A stretch of DNA of 64,000 nt from Acidobacteriota bacterium (GCA_019352055.1 JABBOB010000007.1:1-64000), one strand, 5' to 3'. Positions 46,839 through 59,380 are shown, counted from the stretch's first letter. Program-made: numbers and translations. Notes: a model not told the origin generated them from the sequence alone.

Positions 46839-47206
46839 CGCCGCTGCTGCTCGTCCTGCTCTCGATCGCGGGCGGGATCGGCGCCGGGCTGCGGTTCGTC
46901 GTCGACGGGCTGGTGCGCGGCCGGATCGGCAGCCGGCTGCCGTGGGGCACCGCGCTGATCAACGTGTCGGGCTCGTTCCTGCTCGGTCTGCTGACGGGGC
47001 TCGCGACCCGCGGGATGCCGGAGGCGGTGCTGCTCGTGGCGGGCACCGGCCTGCTCGGCGGCTACACGACGTTCAGCGCCGCGAGCGTCGAGACGGTCCG
47101 GCTCGTGCAGCAGCGCCGCTGGGCCGCCTCCGTGCTCTACGCCCTCGGCGTCCTGGTGCTGTCGGTCGCGGTGGCGCTGATCGGGGTCGCGCTCGGCGCG
47201 GCCTGA
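46835..47206 (+). CDS. crcB: fluoride exporter CrcB/Fluc, second subunit
   Basis: A 123-aa partner of the preceding CrcB. GGIGAGLRFVVDGLV, ALINVSGSFLLGLL and GLLGGYTTFSAASVETV give the same conserved positions as its neighbour (pore Asn, central GGYTTF). The ATG overlaps the upstream stop as ATGA. It is convergent with sufU, with only 16 bp between the stops. Confidence 0.95.
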   Translation: MTPLLLVLLSIAGGIGAGLRFVVDGLVRGRIGSRLPWGTALINVSGSFLLGLLTGLATRGMPEAVLLVAGTGLLGGYTTFSAASVETVRLVQQRRWAASVLYALGVLVLSVAVALIGVALGAA

Positions 47207-47222
47207 TCCTGCCGCGCCTCCG

Positions 47223-49941
<2,719 letters not shown>

Positions 49942-49976
49942 CGTTCCTCCTCGTGTCGAGCACGACTGTATTGACC

Positions 49977-50013
49977 GGAGCATGATGGCTACGTATCGTA
50001 GCCATCATGCTCC
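49977..50013. promoter_or_regulatory. perfect palindrome between tetR and the MBL-fold gene
   Basis: GGAGCATGATGGCTACG (49977-49993) and CGTAGCCATCATGCTCC (49997-50013) are perfect 17-bp inverted arms around TAT. The MBL start codon (50007) lies inside the right arm, and the -10-like TATCGT (49994-49999) spans its centre. Strong candidate TetR operator. Confidence 0.85.
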
Positions 50014-50729
50014 TCTCCCCTGGACTCCACCGGATCGGCAACGACATCGTCGCCGCCCATCTCATCGCCACGGATGAGGGCATCACCCTCATCGACGCGG
50101 GCCTGCCCGGTCACTACGCCGATCTGCGACGCGAGCTGGCGGTGATGGGGCGCCCCGCCACCGACATCCGCGGCATCGTGCTGACGCACGGCGACAGCGA
50201 CCACATCGGCTTCGCCGAGCGGCTGCGGAGGGAGCTCGGCGTCCCGGTGCACATCGGCGCCGCCGACGCCGATCGGGCGAAGGGCGCGAAGCCGCCCGCC
50301 ACGCCCAGGGGCCCGATGCGGATCCGGCCGATGGCGGGGTTCCTCGCCTACGCGGCCCGCAAGGGCGCCGTCCGCATCCCGCCGCTGAACGAGGTGCGAC
50401 CCGTCGCCGACGGCGACGTGCTCGACCTGCCCGGTGCGCCACGGATCATCGGGATGCCCGGCCACTCCCCCGGCAGCATCGCCGTCCACGTGCCTTCGGT
50501 CCGCGCCGTCTTCGTCGGCGACGAGCTCACGACCCGCCACGTCCTCACCGGCGTCACCGGCCCGCAGCCGGCGCCGTTCACCGACGACCAGGCGCGGTCC
50601 TCCGCCTCGCTCGAGTCGTTGCGCGGGCTCGACGTGGAATGGGTGCTCCCCGGGCACGGCGCGCCATGGCGGAGCGGGGTCGACGCGCTGATCGCCGCGT
50701 ACCGGTCCGCTGAGGCCCGAGCGCGCTGA
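50007..50729 (+). CDS. metallo-beta-lactamase-fold hydrolase
   Basis: A 240-aa zinc hydrolase. The metal motif is THGDSDHIG, an HxDxDH form in which the second histidine of HxHxDH is aspartate. Later ligands are GHSPGS, FVGDEL and LPGHGAP. So one metal site is altered but the set is otherwise complete. The ATG at 50007 lies 7 nt after TATCGT with no Shine-Dalgarno (leaderless). It is controlled with the divergent TetR through the shared palindrome. Substrate unknown. Confidence 0.88.
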   Translation: MLLSPGLHRIGNDIVAAHLIATDEGITLIDAGLPGHYADLRRELAVMGRPATDIRGIVLTHGDSDHIGFAERLRRELGVPVHIGAADADRAKGAKPPATPRGPMRIRPMAGFLAYAARKGAVRIPPLNEVRPVADGDVLDLPGAPRIIGMPGHSPGSIAVHVPSVRAVFVGDELTTRHVLTGVTGPQPAPFTDDQARSSASLESLRGLDVEWVLPGHGAPWRSGVDALIAAYRSAEARAR

Positions 50730-50751
50730 CCGGTCGGATGCCCCCGCTGGA

Positions 50752-50802
50752 CGTAAAGAGCGCGTAGAGGTCGGGCGTCGCGGCGTGCGGACCCCGTAAA
50801 GA
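50752..50802 (+). promoter_or_regulatory. candidate KdpE binding repeats upstream of kdp
   Basis: GTAAAGA (50753-50759) and GTAGAGG (50764-50770) are direct repeats with an 11-bp period, the spacing typical of OmpR-class regulators, and CGTAAAGA recurs at 50795-50802. They lie 40-90 nt before the first kdp ORF. Inference. Confidence 0.45.
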
Positions 50803-50841
50803 CCACCCCCGCCGGCGCCGTCCCGTCCTTCACTGACCTCC

Positions 50842-50925
50842 GTGCTCGATGTCCTGTACCTCGCCGGCGTGCTCGTGCTCGCCGCCCTCACCGCGCTGAC
50901 CGCGAGAGCGGCGGCGAAGCGGTGA
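50842..50925 (+). CDS. 27-aa membrane peptide ORF upstream of kdpF
   Basis: A GTG-started ORF encoding VLDVLYLAGVLVLAALTALT and a short basic end, one membrane helix like KdpF itself. Its stop overlaps the kdpF start as GTGA, so translation is coupled. Too short for most gene finders. It may be a second KdpF-like subunit or a leader that opens kdpF translation. Confidence 0.5.
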   Translation: MLDVLYLAGVLVLAALTALTARAAAKR

Positions 50926-51011
50926 TCGTCTTCGACCTCGTCGCGGCCGTGCTCGCAGTGGCCGCGATCATCTACTGCGTCGTCGCCCTCGTGCGGCCCG
51001 AGCGGTTCTGA
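50922..51011 (+). CDS. kdpF: potassium-transporting ATPase KdpF subunit
   Basis: A 29-aa single-helix peptide that stabilises the KdpFABC complex. The sequence [20 protein letters not shown] followed by VALVRPERF fits KdpF, which typically ends with a Pro-Glu-Arg-Phe-like tail. The GTG start overlaps the upstream small ORF, and its stop lies 2 bp before the kdpA ATG. Confidence 0.85.
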   Translation: MIVFDLVAAVLAVAAIIYCVVALVRPERF

Positions 51012-51013
51012 CC

Positions 51014-52690
51014 ATGGCCGGCCTGCTCTTCGCGCTCACCCTCCTCACCCTCGTCGTCGCCCTGGTGGTGTTCGGCTGGCCGCTCTCCACCTGGATGGCG
51101 CGCACCTACACGTCGGACACGGACTGGCGGGTCGAACGAGGCGTGTACCGCCTGCTCGGCGTCGATGCCCGCGCCGAGCAGCGCTGGCCCAACTACCTCC
51201 GCGGCATCCTCGCCATCTCGGTGCTCGGCGTCCTGTTCCTCTACGCGCTGCAGCGTCTGCAACCGCTGCTGCCCTTCTCCCTCGGGCTGCCGGCGGTGCC
51301 ACCGGGTCTCGCGTTCAACACCGCGATCTCGTTCGTGACGAACACGAACTGGCAGTCCTACTCGCCGGAGGTGACGGTCGGCTACACCGTGCAGGTCGCC
51401 GGTCTCGCGGCCCAGAACTTCCTCTCCGCGGCGATCGGCATCGCCGTCGCGATCGCGCTGGTGCGCGGCATCGCCGCGAAGAGCACCGGCACGGTCGGGA
51501 ACGTCTGGGTCGACCTGGTCCGCACGATCACCCGCGTGCTGCTGCCCCTGTCGCTGGCCGCCGCGGTGGTCCTGCTCGCGACGGGCGTGATCCAGAACCT
51601 CAGCGGCTTCCCCGTGGTGCACACGCTGACCGGGGGTACCGCCACGATCCCGGGCGGCCCCGTCGCCTCGCAGGAGGCGATCAAGGAGCTCGGCACGAAC
51701 GGCGGCGGCTTCTTCAACGCGAACTCGGCGCACCCGTTCGAGAACCCGACCGGCTTCTCGGACCTGCTCGAGATCGTGCTGCTGCTGCTCATCCCGTTCG
51801 CCCTCACCCGTGTGTTCGGGCTCATGGTCGGCGACCGCCGCCAGGGTCGCGCGGTGCTGGCGACGATGGTGCTGCTGTTCGCGATCGTGCTCGGCGCGAT
51901 GGCCGCCTTCGAGACGGCGGGCGGCGGCACCGCCACGACCGCCGCGGGCGGCGCGATGGAGGGGAAGGAGCAGCGCTTCGGGGTGCTCACCTCCGTGCTC
52001 TTCGCGACCTCGACGACGCTGACCTCCACCGGCGCGGTGAACTCGATGCACGATTCGTTCACCCCGCTCGGCGGCATGGTCGCGATCATCGACATGATGC
52101 TCGGCGAGCTCGCGCCCGGCGGGGTCGGCTCCGGGCTGTACGGCTTCCTGATCGTCGCGATCCTGGCCGTGTTCCTCGCCGGCCTCATGATCGGCCGGAC
52201 GCCGTCCTACCTCGGCAAGCAGGTCGGGGGTCGAGAGATCACGTTCGTGAGCCTGTACATCCTCACCACGCCCGCCGTGGTCCTCATCGGCCTCGGGCTC
52301 ACCTTCGCGATACCGGCGGTCGCCGCGGACGTCTCGAGCACCTCGATCGCCAACCCGGGACCGCACGGCTTCTCGGAGGTGCTGTACGCCTTCACCTCCG
52401 CCGGCAACAACAACGGGTCCGCCTTCGCGGGTCTCAGCGCGAACACCCCGTGGCTGAACGCGTCGCTGGGCGCCGCGATGTGGCTCGGCCGGTACCTGCC
52501 GATCGTGTTCGTGCTGGCGCTCGCCGGCTCGTTCGCGAACCAGGAACCGCGCCCGACCGGCGCAGGGATGCTCGCGACGCACCGGCCGCAGTTCGTGCTC
52601 CTCACCGCGGGCACCGTGCTCGTCGTCTCCGCCCTCACCTACTTCCCGGTGCTCGCGCTCGGGCCGCTCGCCGAAGGACTCGCCTCATGA
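51014..52690 (+). CDS. kdpA: potassium-transporting ATPase KdpA subunit
   Basis: A 558-aa channel-like subunit binding K+ in the membrane, with about ten helices. Selectivity-filter loops are visible as [45 protein letters not shown] and [13 protein letters not shown], one per repeat. Length matches the family. The stop overlaps kdpB as ATGA. Confidence 0.97.
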   Translation: MAGLLFALTLLTLVVALVVFGWPLSTWMARTYTSDTDWRVERGVYRLLGVDARAEQRWPNYLRGILAISVLGVLFLYALQRLQPLLPFSLGLPAVPPGLAFNTAISFVTNTNWQSYSPEVTVGYTVQVAGLAAQNFLSAAIGIAVAIALVRGIAAKSTGTVGNVWVDLVRTITRVLLPLSLAAAVVLLATGVIQNLSGFPVVHTLTGGTATIPGGPVASQEAIKELGTNGGGFFNANSAHPFENPTGFSDLLEIVLLLLIPFALTRVFGLMVGDRRQGRAVLATMVLLFAIVLGAMAAFETAGGGTATTAAGGAMEGKEQRFGVLTSVLFATSTTLTSTGAVNSMHDSFTPLGGMVAIIDMMLGELAPGGVGSGLYGFLIVAILAVFLAGLMIGRTPSYLGKQVGGREITFVSLYILTTPAVVLIGLGLTFAIPAVAADVSSTSIANPGPHGFSEVLYAFTSAGNNNGSAFAGLSANTPWLNASLGAAMWLGRYLPIVFVLALAGSFANQEPRPTGAGMLATHRPQFVLLTAGTVLVVSALTYFPVLALGPLAEGLAS

Positions 52691-54828
52691 CCACCACCAC
52701 CGCGCCGGCCCCCGAGGAGCGGCCGGAGGAGCACGTCGACACGCGTGCGCCGAAGGGCGCGTTCAGCGCCTCCCAGCTGGTGCAGAACCTGCCGGACGCG
52801 ATCCGGAAGCTCGCGCCCCGGGACATGGTCAAGAACCCGGTGATGCTCATCGTCGAGGTCGGCGCCGCGCTCACCACGGTGCTCGCGATCGCCCTCCCGT
52901 TCCTCGGCTCGGACGGCACCACGATCGGCTTCACCTGGGCGATCGCGGTCTGGCTGTGGTTGACCGTGCTGTTCGCGACCCTCGCCGAAGCGGTCGCGGA
53001 AGGGCGGGGCCGCGCCCAGGCCGCCTCCCTCCGGGCGACCCGGACCACCACGATGGCGACGCGCGTGACGGGGTACGACGCGGCCGCCGATCCCGCGGCG
53101 AAGTCGGCTGCGCTCGAATCGGTCGCGTCCGCCGACCTGCGACAGGGCGACGTGGTCGTCGTGGTCGAGGGCGAGGTGATCCCGGGCGACGGCGACATCA
53201 TCGCCGGCATCGCCTCCGTCGACGAGTCCGCGATCACCGGCGAGTCCGCGCCGGTGGTGCGCGAGTCCGGCGGCGACCGCAGCGCGGTCACCGGCGGCAC
53301 CCGGGTGCTGTCCGACCGCATCGTCGTGCGGATCACGAGCAAGCCCGGCGAGACGTTCGTCGACCGGATGATCGCGCTCGTCGAGGGCGCGGTGCGGCAG
53401 AAGACGCCGAACGAGCTCGCGCTCTCGGTGCTGCTCGCGAGCCTCACGATCGTCTTCCTGATCGTCGTGCTCGTGCTCGGCCCGATCGCCGGCTTCCAGA
53501 GGTCGACGCCCGGTGTGGCGGTGCTGATCGCCCTGCTGGTCTGCCTCATCCCGACCACGATCGGCGCGCTGCTGTCCGCGATCGGCATCGCCGGCATGGA
53601 CCGGCTGGTGCAGCGCAACGTGCTCGCCACCTCGGGCCGCGCGGTCGAGGCCGCCGGCGACGTCACGACCCTGCTGCTGGACAAGACCGGCACGATCACC
53701 TACGGCAACCGGCGCGCGGTCGCCTTCCTCCCCCTCCCCGGCATCGACGAGACCCGGCTCACCGAGGCCGCGGCGCTGTCCTCGATCGCCGACCCCACCC
53801 CGGAGGGGGCGAGCGTCGTCGAGCTGGCCGGCGAGCGCGGCTTCACTCCGACGGAGGCGCCGGGGCGGACGGTCGTGCCGTTCACCGCGCAGACCCGGAT
53901 GAGCGGGATCGACGAGTCCGACGGCCGGGCCCTGCGCAAGGGGGCCTCCGCGAGCGTGCTCGCCTGGGTGCACGAGCACGGTGCGGTCGCTCCGGCGGTC
54001 GCCGCCGCGCTCGAGGAGCGGGTGCGGGCCATCTCCGAGCAGGGCGGCACACCCCTCGCGGTCGCCGAGCTCGATGCGGGCGGCACCGCCCGTCTGCTCG
54101 GCGTCATCCACCTGAAAGACGTCGTCAAAGCGGGTCTGGCGGAGCGTTTCGCCGCACTGCGGTCGATGGGCATCCGCACGATCATGGTGACGGGCGACAA
54201 CCCGATCACCGCGAAGGCCATCGCCGCCGAGGCCGGCGTCGACGACGTGCTCGCCGAGGCCACGCCGGAGGAGAAGCTCGCGCTGATCCGCCGGGAGCAG
54301 GAGGGCGGCCGCCTCGTCGCGATGACCGGCGACGGCACGAACGACGCGCCCGCGCTCGCGCAGGCGGACGTCGGCGTCGCGATGAACACCGGCACCTCCG
54401 CCGCGAAGGAGGCCGGCAACATGGTGGACCTCGATTCCGACCCGACGAAGCTGATCGACATCGTGACGATCGGCAAGCAGCTGCTGATCACCCGCGGTGC
54501 GCTGACGACGTTCTCGATCGCGAACGACGTCGCGAAGTACTTCGCGATCGTCCCCGCGATGTTCGTCGGCGTCTTCCCCGGGCTGCGGGCGCTCAACGTC
54601 ATGGGCCTGCACTCCCCCGACTCGGCGATCCTCTCGGCCGTGATCTTCAACGCGCTCGTCATCGTCGCGCTCATCCCGCTCGCGCTGCGCGGCGTGCGCT
54701 ACCGCCCCTCCTCCGCCTCCGCGCTGCTCGGCCGCAACCTGCTGCTGTACGGCGTCGGCGGCGTGATCGCCCCCTTCATCGGCATCAAGCTCATCGACCT
54801 CGTCGTGAGCCTGATCCCCGGATTCTGA
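52687..54828 (+). CDS. kdpB: potassium-transporting ATPase KdpB subunit
   Basis: A 713-aa P-type ATPase driving high-affinity K+ uptake with KdpA. The phosphorylated aspartate is D332 in [14 protein letters not shown], the actuator loop is [13 protein letters not shown], and the hinge is [20 protein letters not shown]. The N-terminal 40 residues are hydrophilic. It is coupled to kdpA by ATGA and followed at 10 bp by kdpC. Confidence 0.98.
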   Translation: MTTTTAPAPEERPEEHVDTRAPKGAFSASQLVQNLPDAIRKLAPRDMVKNPVMLIVEVGAALTTVLAIALPFLGSDGTTIGFTWAIAVWLWLTVLFATLAEAVAEGRGRAQAASLRATRTTTMATRVTGYDAAADPAAKSAALESVASADLRQGDVVVVVEGEVIPGDGDIIAGIASVDESAITGESAPVVRESGGDRSAVTGGTRVLSDRIVVRITSKPGETFVDRMIALVEGAVRQKTPNELALSVLLASLTIVFLIVVLVLGPIAGFQRSTPGVAVLIALLVCLIPTTIGALLSAIGIAGMDRLVQRNVLATSGRAVEAAGDVTTLLLDKTGTITYGNRRAVAFLPLPGIDETRLTEAAALSSIADPTPEGASVVELAGERGFTPTEAPGRTVVPFTAQTRMSGIDESDGRALRKGASASVLAWVHEHGAVAPAVAAALEERVRAISEQGGTPLAVAELDAGGTARLLGVIHLKDVVKAGLAERFAALRSMGIRTIMVTGDNPITAKAIAAEAGVDDVLAEATPEEKLALIRREQEGGRLVAMTGDGTNDAPALAQADVGVAMNTGTSAAKEAGNMVDLDSDPTKLIDIVTIGKQLLITRGALTTFSIANDVAKYFAIVPAMFVGVFPGLRALNVMGLHSPDSAILSAVIFNALVIVALIPLALRGVRYRPSSASALLGRNLLLYGVGGVIAPFIGIKLIDLVVSLIPGF

Positions 54829-54838
54829 AGCAGGAACC

Positions 54839-55453
54839 ATGTCCTCCGTCCTCACCCGCGGTCCCGTGCGGACCATCACCGTCGCGCTCCGCCTCCTCGT
54901 GCTGACCGTCGTCGCGACGATCCTGTACACGGCCGTCGTCACGGTCGTCGGGCAGCTCGCGCTGCCCACGCAGGCGAACGGCTCCTTCGTCACCTCCGGC
55001 GGCAGGACGGTCGGGTCGGCGCTGATCGGTCAGTCCTTCACGGACCGGAAGGGGAACGCGCTGCCGCAGTGGTTCCAGTCCCGGCCGTCCGCGGCGGGCG
55101 CCGGATACGACGGGGGCGCCTCCGGTGGCAGCAACCTGGGGCCGGACAACCCCGCCCTCCTGAAGGCGATCGAGGCGCGGAAGGCCGCGATCCTGAAGAG
55201 CGACGGCCCCGGCGCGATCCCGGCGGACGCGGTCACCGCCTCCGGTTCCGGCCTCGACCCGCACATCTCGGAGGCGTACGCGCTGCGGCAGGTCGCTCGG
55301 GTCGCCACGGCCCGCGGGATCCCTGCGGCCCGGGTCCGCGCGCTGGTCGAGCGGTTCGTGCAGGCGCCGGACCTCGGCTTCCTCGGCCAGCCGACGGTCA
55401 ACGTGCTCCGGCTCGACATCGCCCTCGCCGGCATGGGGAAGCACGGAGAATGA
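54839..55453 (+). CDS. kdpC: potassium-transporting ATPase KdpC subunit
   Basis: A 204-aa periplasmic-side subunit anchored by one N-terminal helix (about 18-42). Conserved segments are LIGQSFTDRKGNALPQWFQS, RPSAAGAGYDGGASGGSN and ASGSGLDPHISEAYALRQ. It completes the KdpFABC pump. An AGGAA site precedes the ATG, and only 4 bp separate it from kdpD. Confidence 0.96.
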   Translation: MSSVLTRGPVRTITVALRLLVLTVVATILYTAVVTVVGQLALPTQANGSFVTSGGRTVGSALIGQSFTDRKGNALPQWFQSRPSAAGAGYDGGASGGSNLGPDNPALLKAIEARKAAILKSDGPGAIPADAVTASGSGLDPHISEAYALRQVARVATARGIPAARVRALVERFVQAPDLGFLGQPTVNVLRLDIALAGMGKHGE

Positions 55454-55457
55454 GCGC

Positions 55458-57959
55458 GTGAACCGCGGACGCCTCCTGGTCTTCCTCGGTGCCGCCCCCG
55501 GCGTCGGGAAGACGTACTCGATGCTCGAGGAGGCGCACCGGCTCGCCGAGCAGGGCAAGGACGTCGTGGCGGCCGTGGTCCTCGATCACGGCCGTTCCGC
55601 GACCGCGGCGCTGACCGCGGGCCTCGAGACCGTGCCGCCGCGCGTCGTCCGGCACGGTGGGATCACGCTGGAGGAGGTCGACCTCGCCGCGGTGCTCGCG
55701 CGCCGACCGCAGATCGCGCTCGTCGACGAGCTCGCGCACACGAACGCGCCCGGGTCGCAGCACGCGAAGCGCTGGGAGGACGTCGACACGCTCCTCGACG
55801 CAGGCATCGACGTGCTGTCCACGGTGAACATCCAGCACATCGCGTCGCTGAACGACGTCGTCGAGCGCATCACCGGCATCCCTCAGCGGGAGACGATCCC
55901 GGACCAGGTCCTGCGGCACGCCGACCGCATCGAGCTGGTCGACCTCGCGCCGCAGGCGCTGCGCGACCGCCTCTCGGCCGGTCAGGTGTACCCGGAGACC
56001 CGGATCGACGCCGCCCTGGCCAACTACTTCCGCGTCGGCAACCTGACCGCGCTGCGCGAGCTCGCGCTGCTGTGGCTCGCCGACGAGGTCGACAGCGCGC
56101 TGCAGCGGTACCGCACGGAGCACGGCATCGACACCGCGTGGGAGGCGCGGGAGCGCGTCGTCGTCGCGCTCACCGGCGGTCCCGAGGGCGAGACGCTGCT
56201 CCGCCGCGGCGCCCGCATCGCTGCCCGGTCGGGCGGCGGCGAGCTCCTCGCGGTCCACATCACGAGCGAGGACGGCCTCGCCACCCCGAACCCGGGGGCG
56301 CTCGCCTCGCAGCGGGTGCTCGTGGATCAGCTCGGCGGGACCTATCACCAGATCGTCGGCGAGGACATCGCGACGGCGCTCATCGCGTTCGCCCGTGCGT
56401 CCCATGCGACGCAGCTGGTCATCGGCGTCTCGCGCCGGTCCCGCCTCGTCGCGCTGCTGACCGGACCGGGTACCTCGTCGCGGGTGATCCGCGCCTCCGG
56501 CGACATCGACGTGCACATGGTCACGCACGGGTTCGCCGGCACGCGATCGACGCTGCTGCCCTCGGGCCGGGGCGCGCTCTCGGGCCGCCGCCGGATCCTC
56601 GGATTCCTGCTCGCCGCGGCGGGTGGACCGGCCCTGACCCTGGTCCTCAGCCTCACCCGCTCGACCGACAGCCTCACCGCGGAGGCGCTCGGCTACCAGC
56701 TGCTCGTGATCCTCGTCGCACTGCTCGGCGGGGTGTGGCCGGCCGTGTTCGCGGCGCTGCTCTCCGGGCTGACCCTCGACTACCTCTTCACCGAACCGCT
56801 GCTGACGTTCACCATCGCGCGGCCGTCGTACCTGATCGCGCTCCTGCTCTACCTCGTCAGCGCGCTGCTCGTCAGCTTCGTCGTCGACCGCGCCGCGCGC
56901 CTCACCCGGATCGCGCGCCGCTCGGCGAGCGAGTCCGAGGTGCTCGCCACGATCGCGGGCGGCGTGCTCAGCGGCGCGGACGCGGTCGAATCGCTCCTCG
57001 AACGCACGCGGGAGGCCTTCCGGATGGACGCGGCTCGCCTGCTCGTCGGCGACGAGGTGGTCCAGCGCCACGGCGCCGAACGGGCGGACGGCACCCTCAC
57101 CAGGGTCGCCGTGGACGGCACGACCGCGCTTGAGCTGGTCGGCCGGCCGCTCGACGCCTCCGATCGGCGCATCCTCGACGTCGTCGTCACGCAGCTGGGG
57201 GTCGCACTCGAGCAGCGCGCGCTCACCGCGACCGCGCGACGGCTGGAGCCGCTCGCCGAGGTGGACCGGGTCCGATCGGCGCTCCTGGCCGCCGTGGGCC
57301 ACGACCTGCGCCGCCCGCTCGCGGTCGCCACGGCTGCGGTGACGAGCCTGCGCTCCTCCCACGACCACCTCTCGCCCACCGACCGGGCGGAGCTGCTCAC
57401 GAGCGCGGAGCGGAGCCTCGACACGCTCGCGCACCTGGTCACGGACCTGCTCGACGTGAGCCGGGTGCAGGCGGGCGCTCTCGCCGTCGCGCTGGAGTCC
57501 TTGGACGTCGCCGACGTGCTGCCGGCGGTGCTCGCGGATCTCGACGCGGGGCCGGACGAGGTGCGCCTCCACGTCCCGGATGCCCTGCCGCCCGTCCGAG
57601 CGGATCCGGTGCTGCTGCAGCGGGTGCTCGTGAACCTGCTGTCGAACGCGATGCGGTACTCGCCGCCGGGCAGACCGCCCGAGCTGACGCTGTCCACCTT
57701 CGGCGAGATGCTGCAGGTCCGGGTCATCGATCACGGCCCGGGGATCGTGGAGGAGCGACGTGCGCGGATGTTCGAACCGTTCCAGCACACCTCCGACACC
57801 TCGGACTCGGGAGGCATCGGGCTCGGCCTCGCCCTGTCGCGCGGGTTCGCGGAGGGGATGGGTGCGACCCTCGAGGCGGAGGACACCCCGGGAGGCGGAC
57901 TGACCATGGTGCTCGAGCTGCCCGTCGACGCGACGGTGCGGGAGCCGGCCGACGCATGA
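55458..57959 (+). CDS. kdpD: sensor histidine kinase KdpD
   Basis: An 833-aa sensor for K+ limitation. The N-terminal KdpD domain has a Walker A-like GAAPGVGKTYSMLEEAHRL and DELAHTNAPGSQHAKRW. A USP-like domain follows (about 230-360), then four helices (about 378-475), a GAF-like region, the phosphorylated H615 in AVGHDLRRPLA, the N-box NLLSNAMRYSPPG, and the G-box GIGLGLALSRG. GTG start at 55458. The stop overlaps kdpE as ATGA. Confidence 0.97.
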   Translation: MNRGRLLVFLGAAPGVGKTYSMLEEAHRLAEQGKDVVAAVVLDHGRSATAALTAGLETVPPRVVRHGGITLEEVDLAAVLARRPQIALVDELAHTNAPGSQHAKRWEDVDTLLDAGIDVLSTVNIQHIASLNDVVERITGIPQRETIPDQVLRHADRIELVDLAPQALRDRLSAGQVYPETRIDAALANYFRVGNLTALRELALLWLADEVDSALQRYRTEHGIDTAWEARERVVVALTGGPEGETLLRRGARIAARSGGGELLAVHITSEDGLATPNPGALASQRVLVDQLGGTYHQIVGEDIATALIAFARASHATQLVIGVSRRSRLVALLTGPGTSSRVIRASGDIDVHMVTHGFAGTRSTLLPSGRGALSGRRRILGFLLAAAGGPALTLVLSLTRSTDSLTAEALGYQLLVILVALLGGVWPAVFAALLSGLTLDYLFTEPLLTFTIARPSYLIALLLYLVSALLVSFVVDRAARLTRIARRSASESEVLATIAGGVLSGADAVESLLERTREAFRMDAARLLVGDEVVQRHGAERADGTLTRVAVDGTTALELVGRPLDASDRRILDVVVTQLGVALEQRALTATARRLEPLAEVDRVRSALLAAVGHDLRRPLAVATAAVTSLRSSHDHLSPTDRAELLTSAERSLDTLAHLVTDLLDVSRVQAGALAVALESLDVADVLPAVLADLDAGPDEVRLHVPDALPPVRADPVLLQRVLVNLLSNAMRYSPPGRPPELTLSTFGEMLQVRVIDHGPGIVEERRARMFEPFQHTSDTSDSGGIGLGLALSRGFAEGMGATLEAEDTPGGGLTMVLELPVDATVREPADA

Positions 57960-58633
57960 GGGTCCTGGTTGCGGACGACGACCCGCAGATCCTCCGAGCG
58001 CTGCGCATCATCCTCGGCGCGCACGGCTACGACGTGTCGACCGCGCGCGACGGGCGGGAGGCGATCGACATGGCGGCGCACGATCGCCCGGATGTGATCG
58101 TGCTCGATCTCGGGATGCCCCGCCTCGACGGCGTCGGGGTGATCGAGGCGGTCCGCGGCTGGACGACCACGCCGATCCTGGTCGTCTCGGGGCGCTCGGA
58201 CACGTCCGGCAAGGTCGATGCGCTCGACGCGGGGGCGGACGACTACGTGGTGAAGCCGTTCGCGACGGAGGAGCTGCTCGCCAGGATCCGTGCGCTCACC
58301 CGAAGGGCCCCCGAGGTCGCGGACACCCCGGCCGTCTCGTTCGGCGACGTCGTCGTCGACCTCGCCGCGAAGCGGGTCACCCGAGCGGGCCAGGACGTCC
58401 GTCTCACCCCGACCGAGTGGGCGCTGCTGGAACCGCTCGTCCGCAATCCGCGCCGGCTCATCACCCAGCAGACCCTGCTGACGAGCGTGTGGGGCCCGAC
58501 GCACACGCGCGACTCCGGCTACCTCCGCATCTACCTCGGCACCCTGCGGAAGAAGCTCGAGCCCGAGCCGTCGAGCCCGAGGTACCTCATCACGGAGCCC
58601 GGGATCGGGTACCGGTTCACTCCCGACGAGTGA
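57956..58633 (+). CDS. kdpE: response regulator KdpE
   Basis: A 225-aa OmpR/PhoB-class regulator. The receiver domain has acidic residues DDDP near the N-terminus, phospho-acceptor D51 in VLDLGMPRLDG and the lysine in YVVKPF; the C-terminal winged helix ends LITEPGIGYRF. It should activate the kdp operon when phosphorylated by KdpD, probably through the direct repeats before the locus. Confidence 0.97.
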   Translation: MRVLVADDDPQILRALRIILGAHGYDVSTARDGREAIDMAAHDRPDVIVLDLGMPRLDGVGVIEAVRGWTTTPILVVSGRSDTSGKVDALDAGADDYVVKPFATEELLARIRALTRRAPEVADTPAVSFGDVVVDLAAKRVTRAGQDVRLTPTEWALLEPLVRNPRRLITQQTLLTSVWGPTHTRDSGYLRIYLGTLRKKLEPEPSSPRYLITEPGIGYRFTPDE

Positions 58634-58652
58634 CCTGAAGCCGGGTTCGGAA

Positions 58653-58692
58653 CGGACGGTGCGAGTTCCGCCGGAGGGGCGTCGACCGTCCG
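58653..58692. terminator. hairpin between kdpE and arsC
   Basis: CGGACGGT (58653-58660) pairs with ACCGTCCG (58685-58692) across a 24-nt loop, about 20 nt after the kdpE stop. It may terminate kdp transcription. The remaining gap to arsC (to 58825) shows no gene. Confidence 0.4.
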
Positions 58693-58825
58693 GCCCATCC
58701 CGAGCCCGGGACCGGCGAGCGGGTGCGGCAGCGGTCCGTCACCGGGTCGTGCCCGGCGGGGCGGCTCGGGGCTCCCCGCACCGCACCTCGGTCGACGGAG
58801 GAGGAGCGGACGGCTGAGGGAGGCC

Positions 58826-59230
58826 TCAGGCCAGCAGCTCGGCGAGCAGCGCGGAGACGCGCTCGCGGATCTCGTCGCGGACGGGACGGACCTGCTCGAT
58901 CGGCAGACCGGCCGGATCGGTCAGCTCCCAGTCCTCGTATCGCTTCCCCGGGAAGATCGGACAGGCGTCTCCGCAGCCCATGGTGATCACGACGTCGGAG
59001 GCGCGCACGTCGTCGACGGCGAGCACGCGGGGCTGCGTGCCGGCGATGTCGATGCCGACCTCGCGCATCGCCTCGACGGCCACCGGGTTGATCCGATCGG
59101 CCGGCTCGCTGCCCGCCGAGAGCACGCGGACCCGACCCGAACCGAGCGCCGTGGCGAACCCGGCGGCCATCTGGGAGCGCCCGGCGTTGTGCACGCAGAC
59201 GAACAGGATCGAGGGCGCCTCGTCGGCCAT
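58826..59230 (-). CDS. arsC: arsenate reductase, LMW-phosphatase (thioredoxin-coupled) type
   Basis: A 134-aa enzyme reducing arsenate to arsenite. The P-loop CVHNAGRS (Cys12 to Ser19) and the relay cysteines Cys86 and Cys90 in MGCGDACP are all present, matching thioredoxin-coupled ArsC rather than plain tyrosine phosphatases. AAGGAG precedes the ATG. No arsR or arsenite exporter lies next to it, so it is orphaned here. Confidence 0.92.
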   Translation of the reverse strand: MADEAPSILFVCVHNAGRSQMAAGFATALGSGRVRVLSAGSEPADRINPVAVEAMREVGIDIAGTQPRVLAVDDVRASDVVITMGCGDACPIFPGKRYEDWELTDPAGLPIEQVRPVRDEIRERVSALLAELLA

Positions 59231-59380
59231 GTCCGCTCCTTCAGCGATGGGTGTCGATGAACCATAGACATGCCGGGTTCTTCACGAGGAGCAAGCGCGG
59301 CACATGGGCCGCCTGCGTCCTCGTTCCCGGCTCGCCGGACGCGGACGCGGGTGCAGTCGCTGGCGCGGTCGCTGGCGCCA

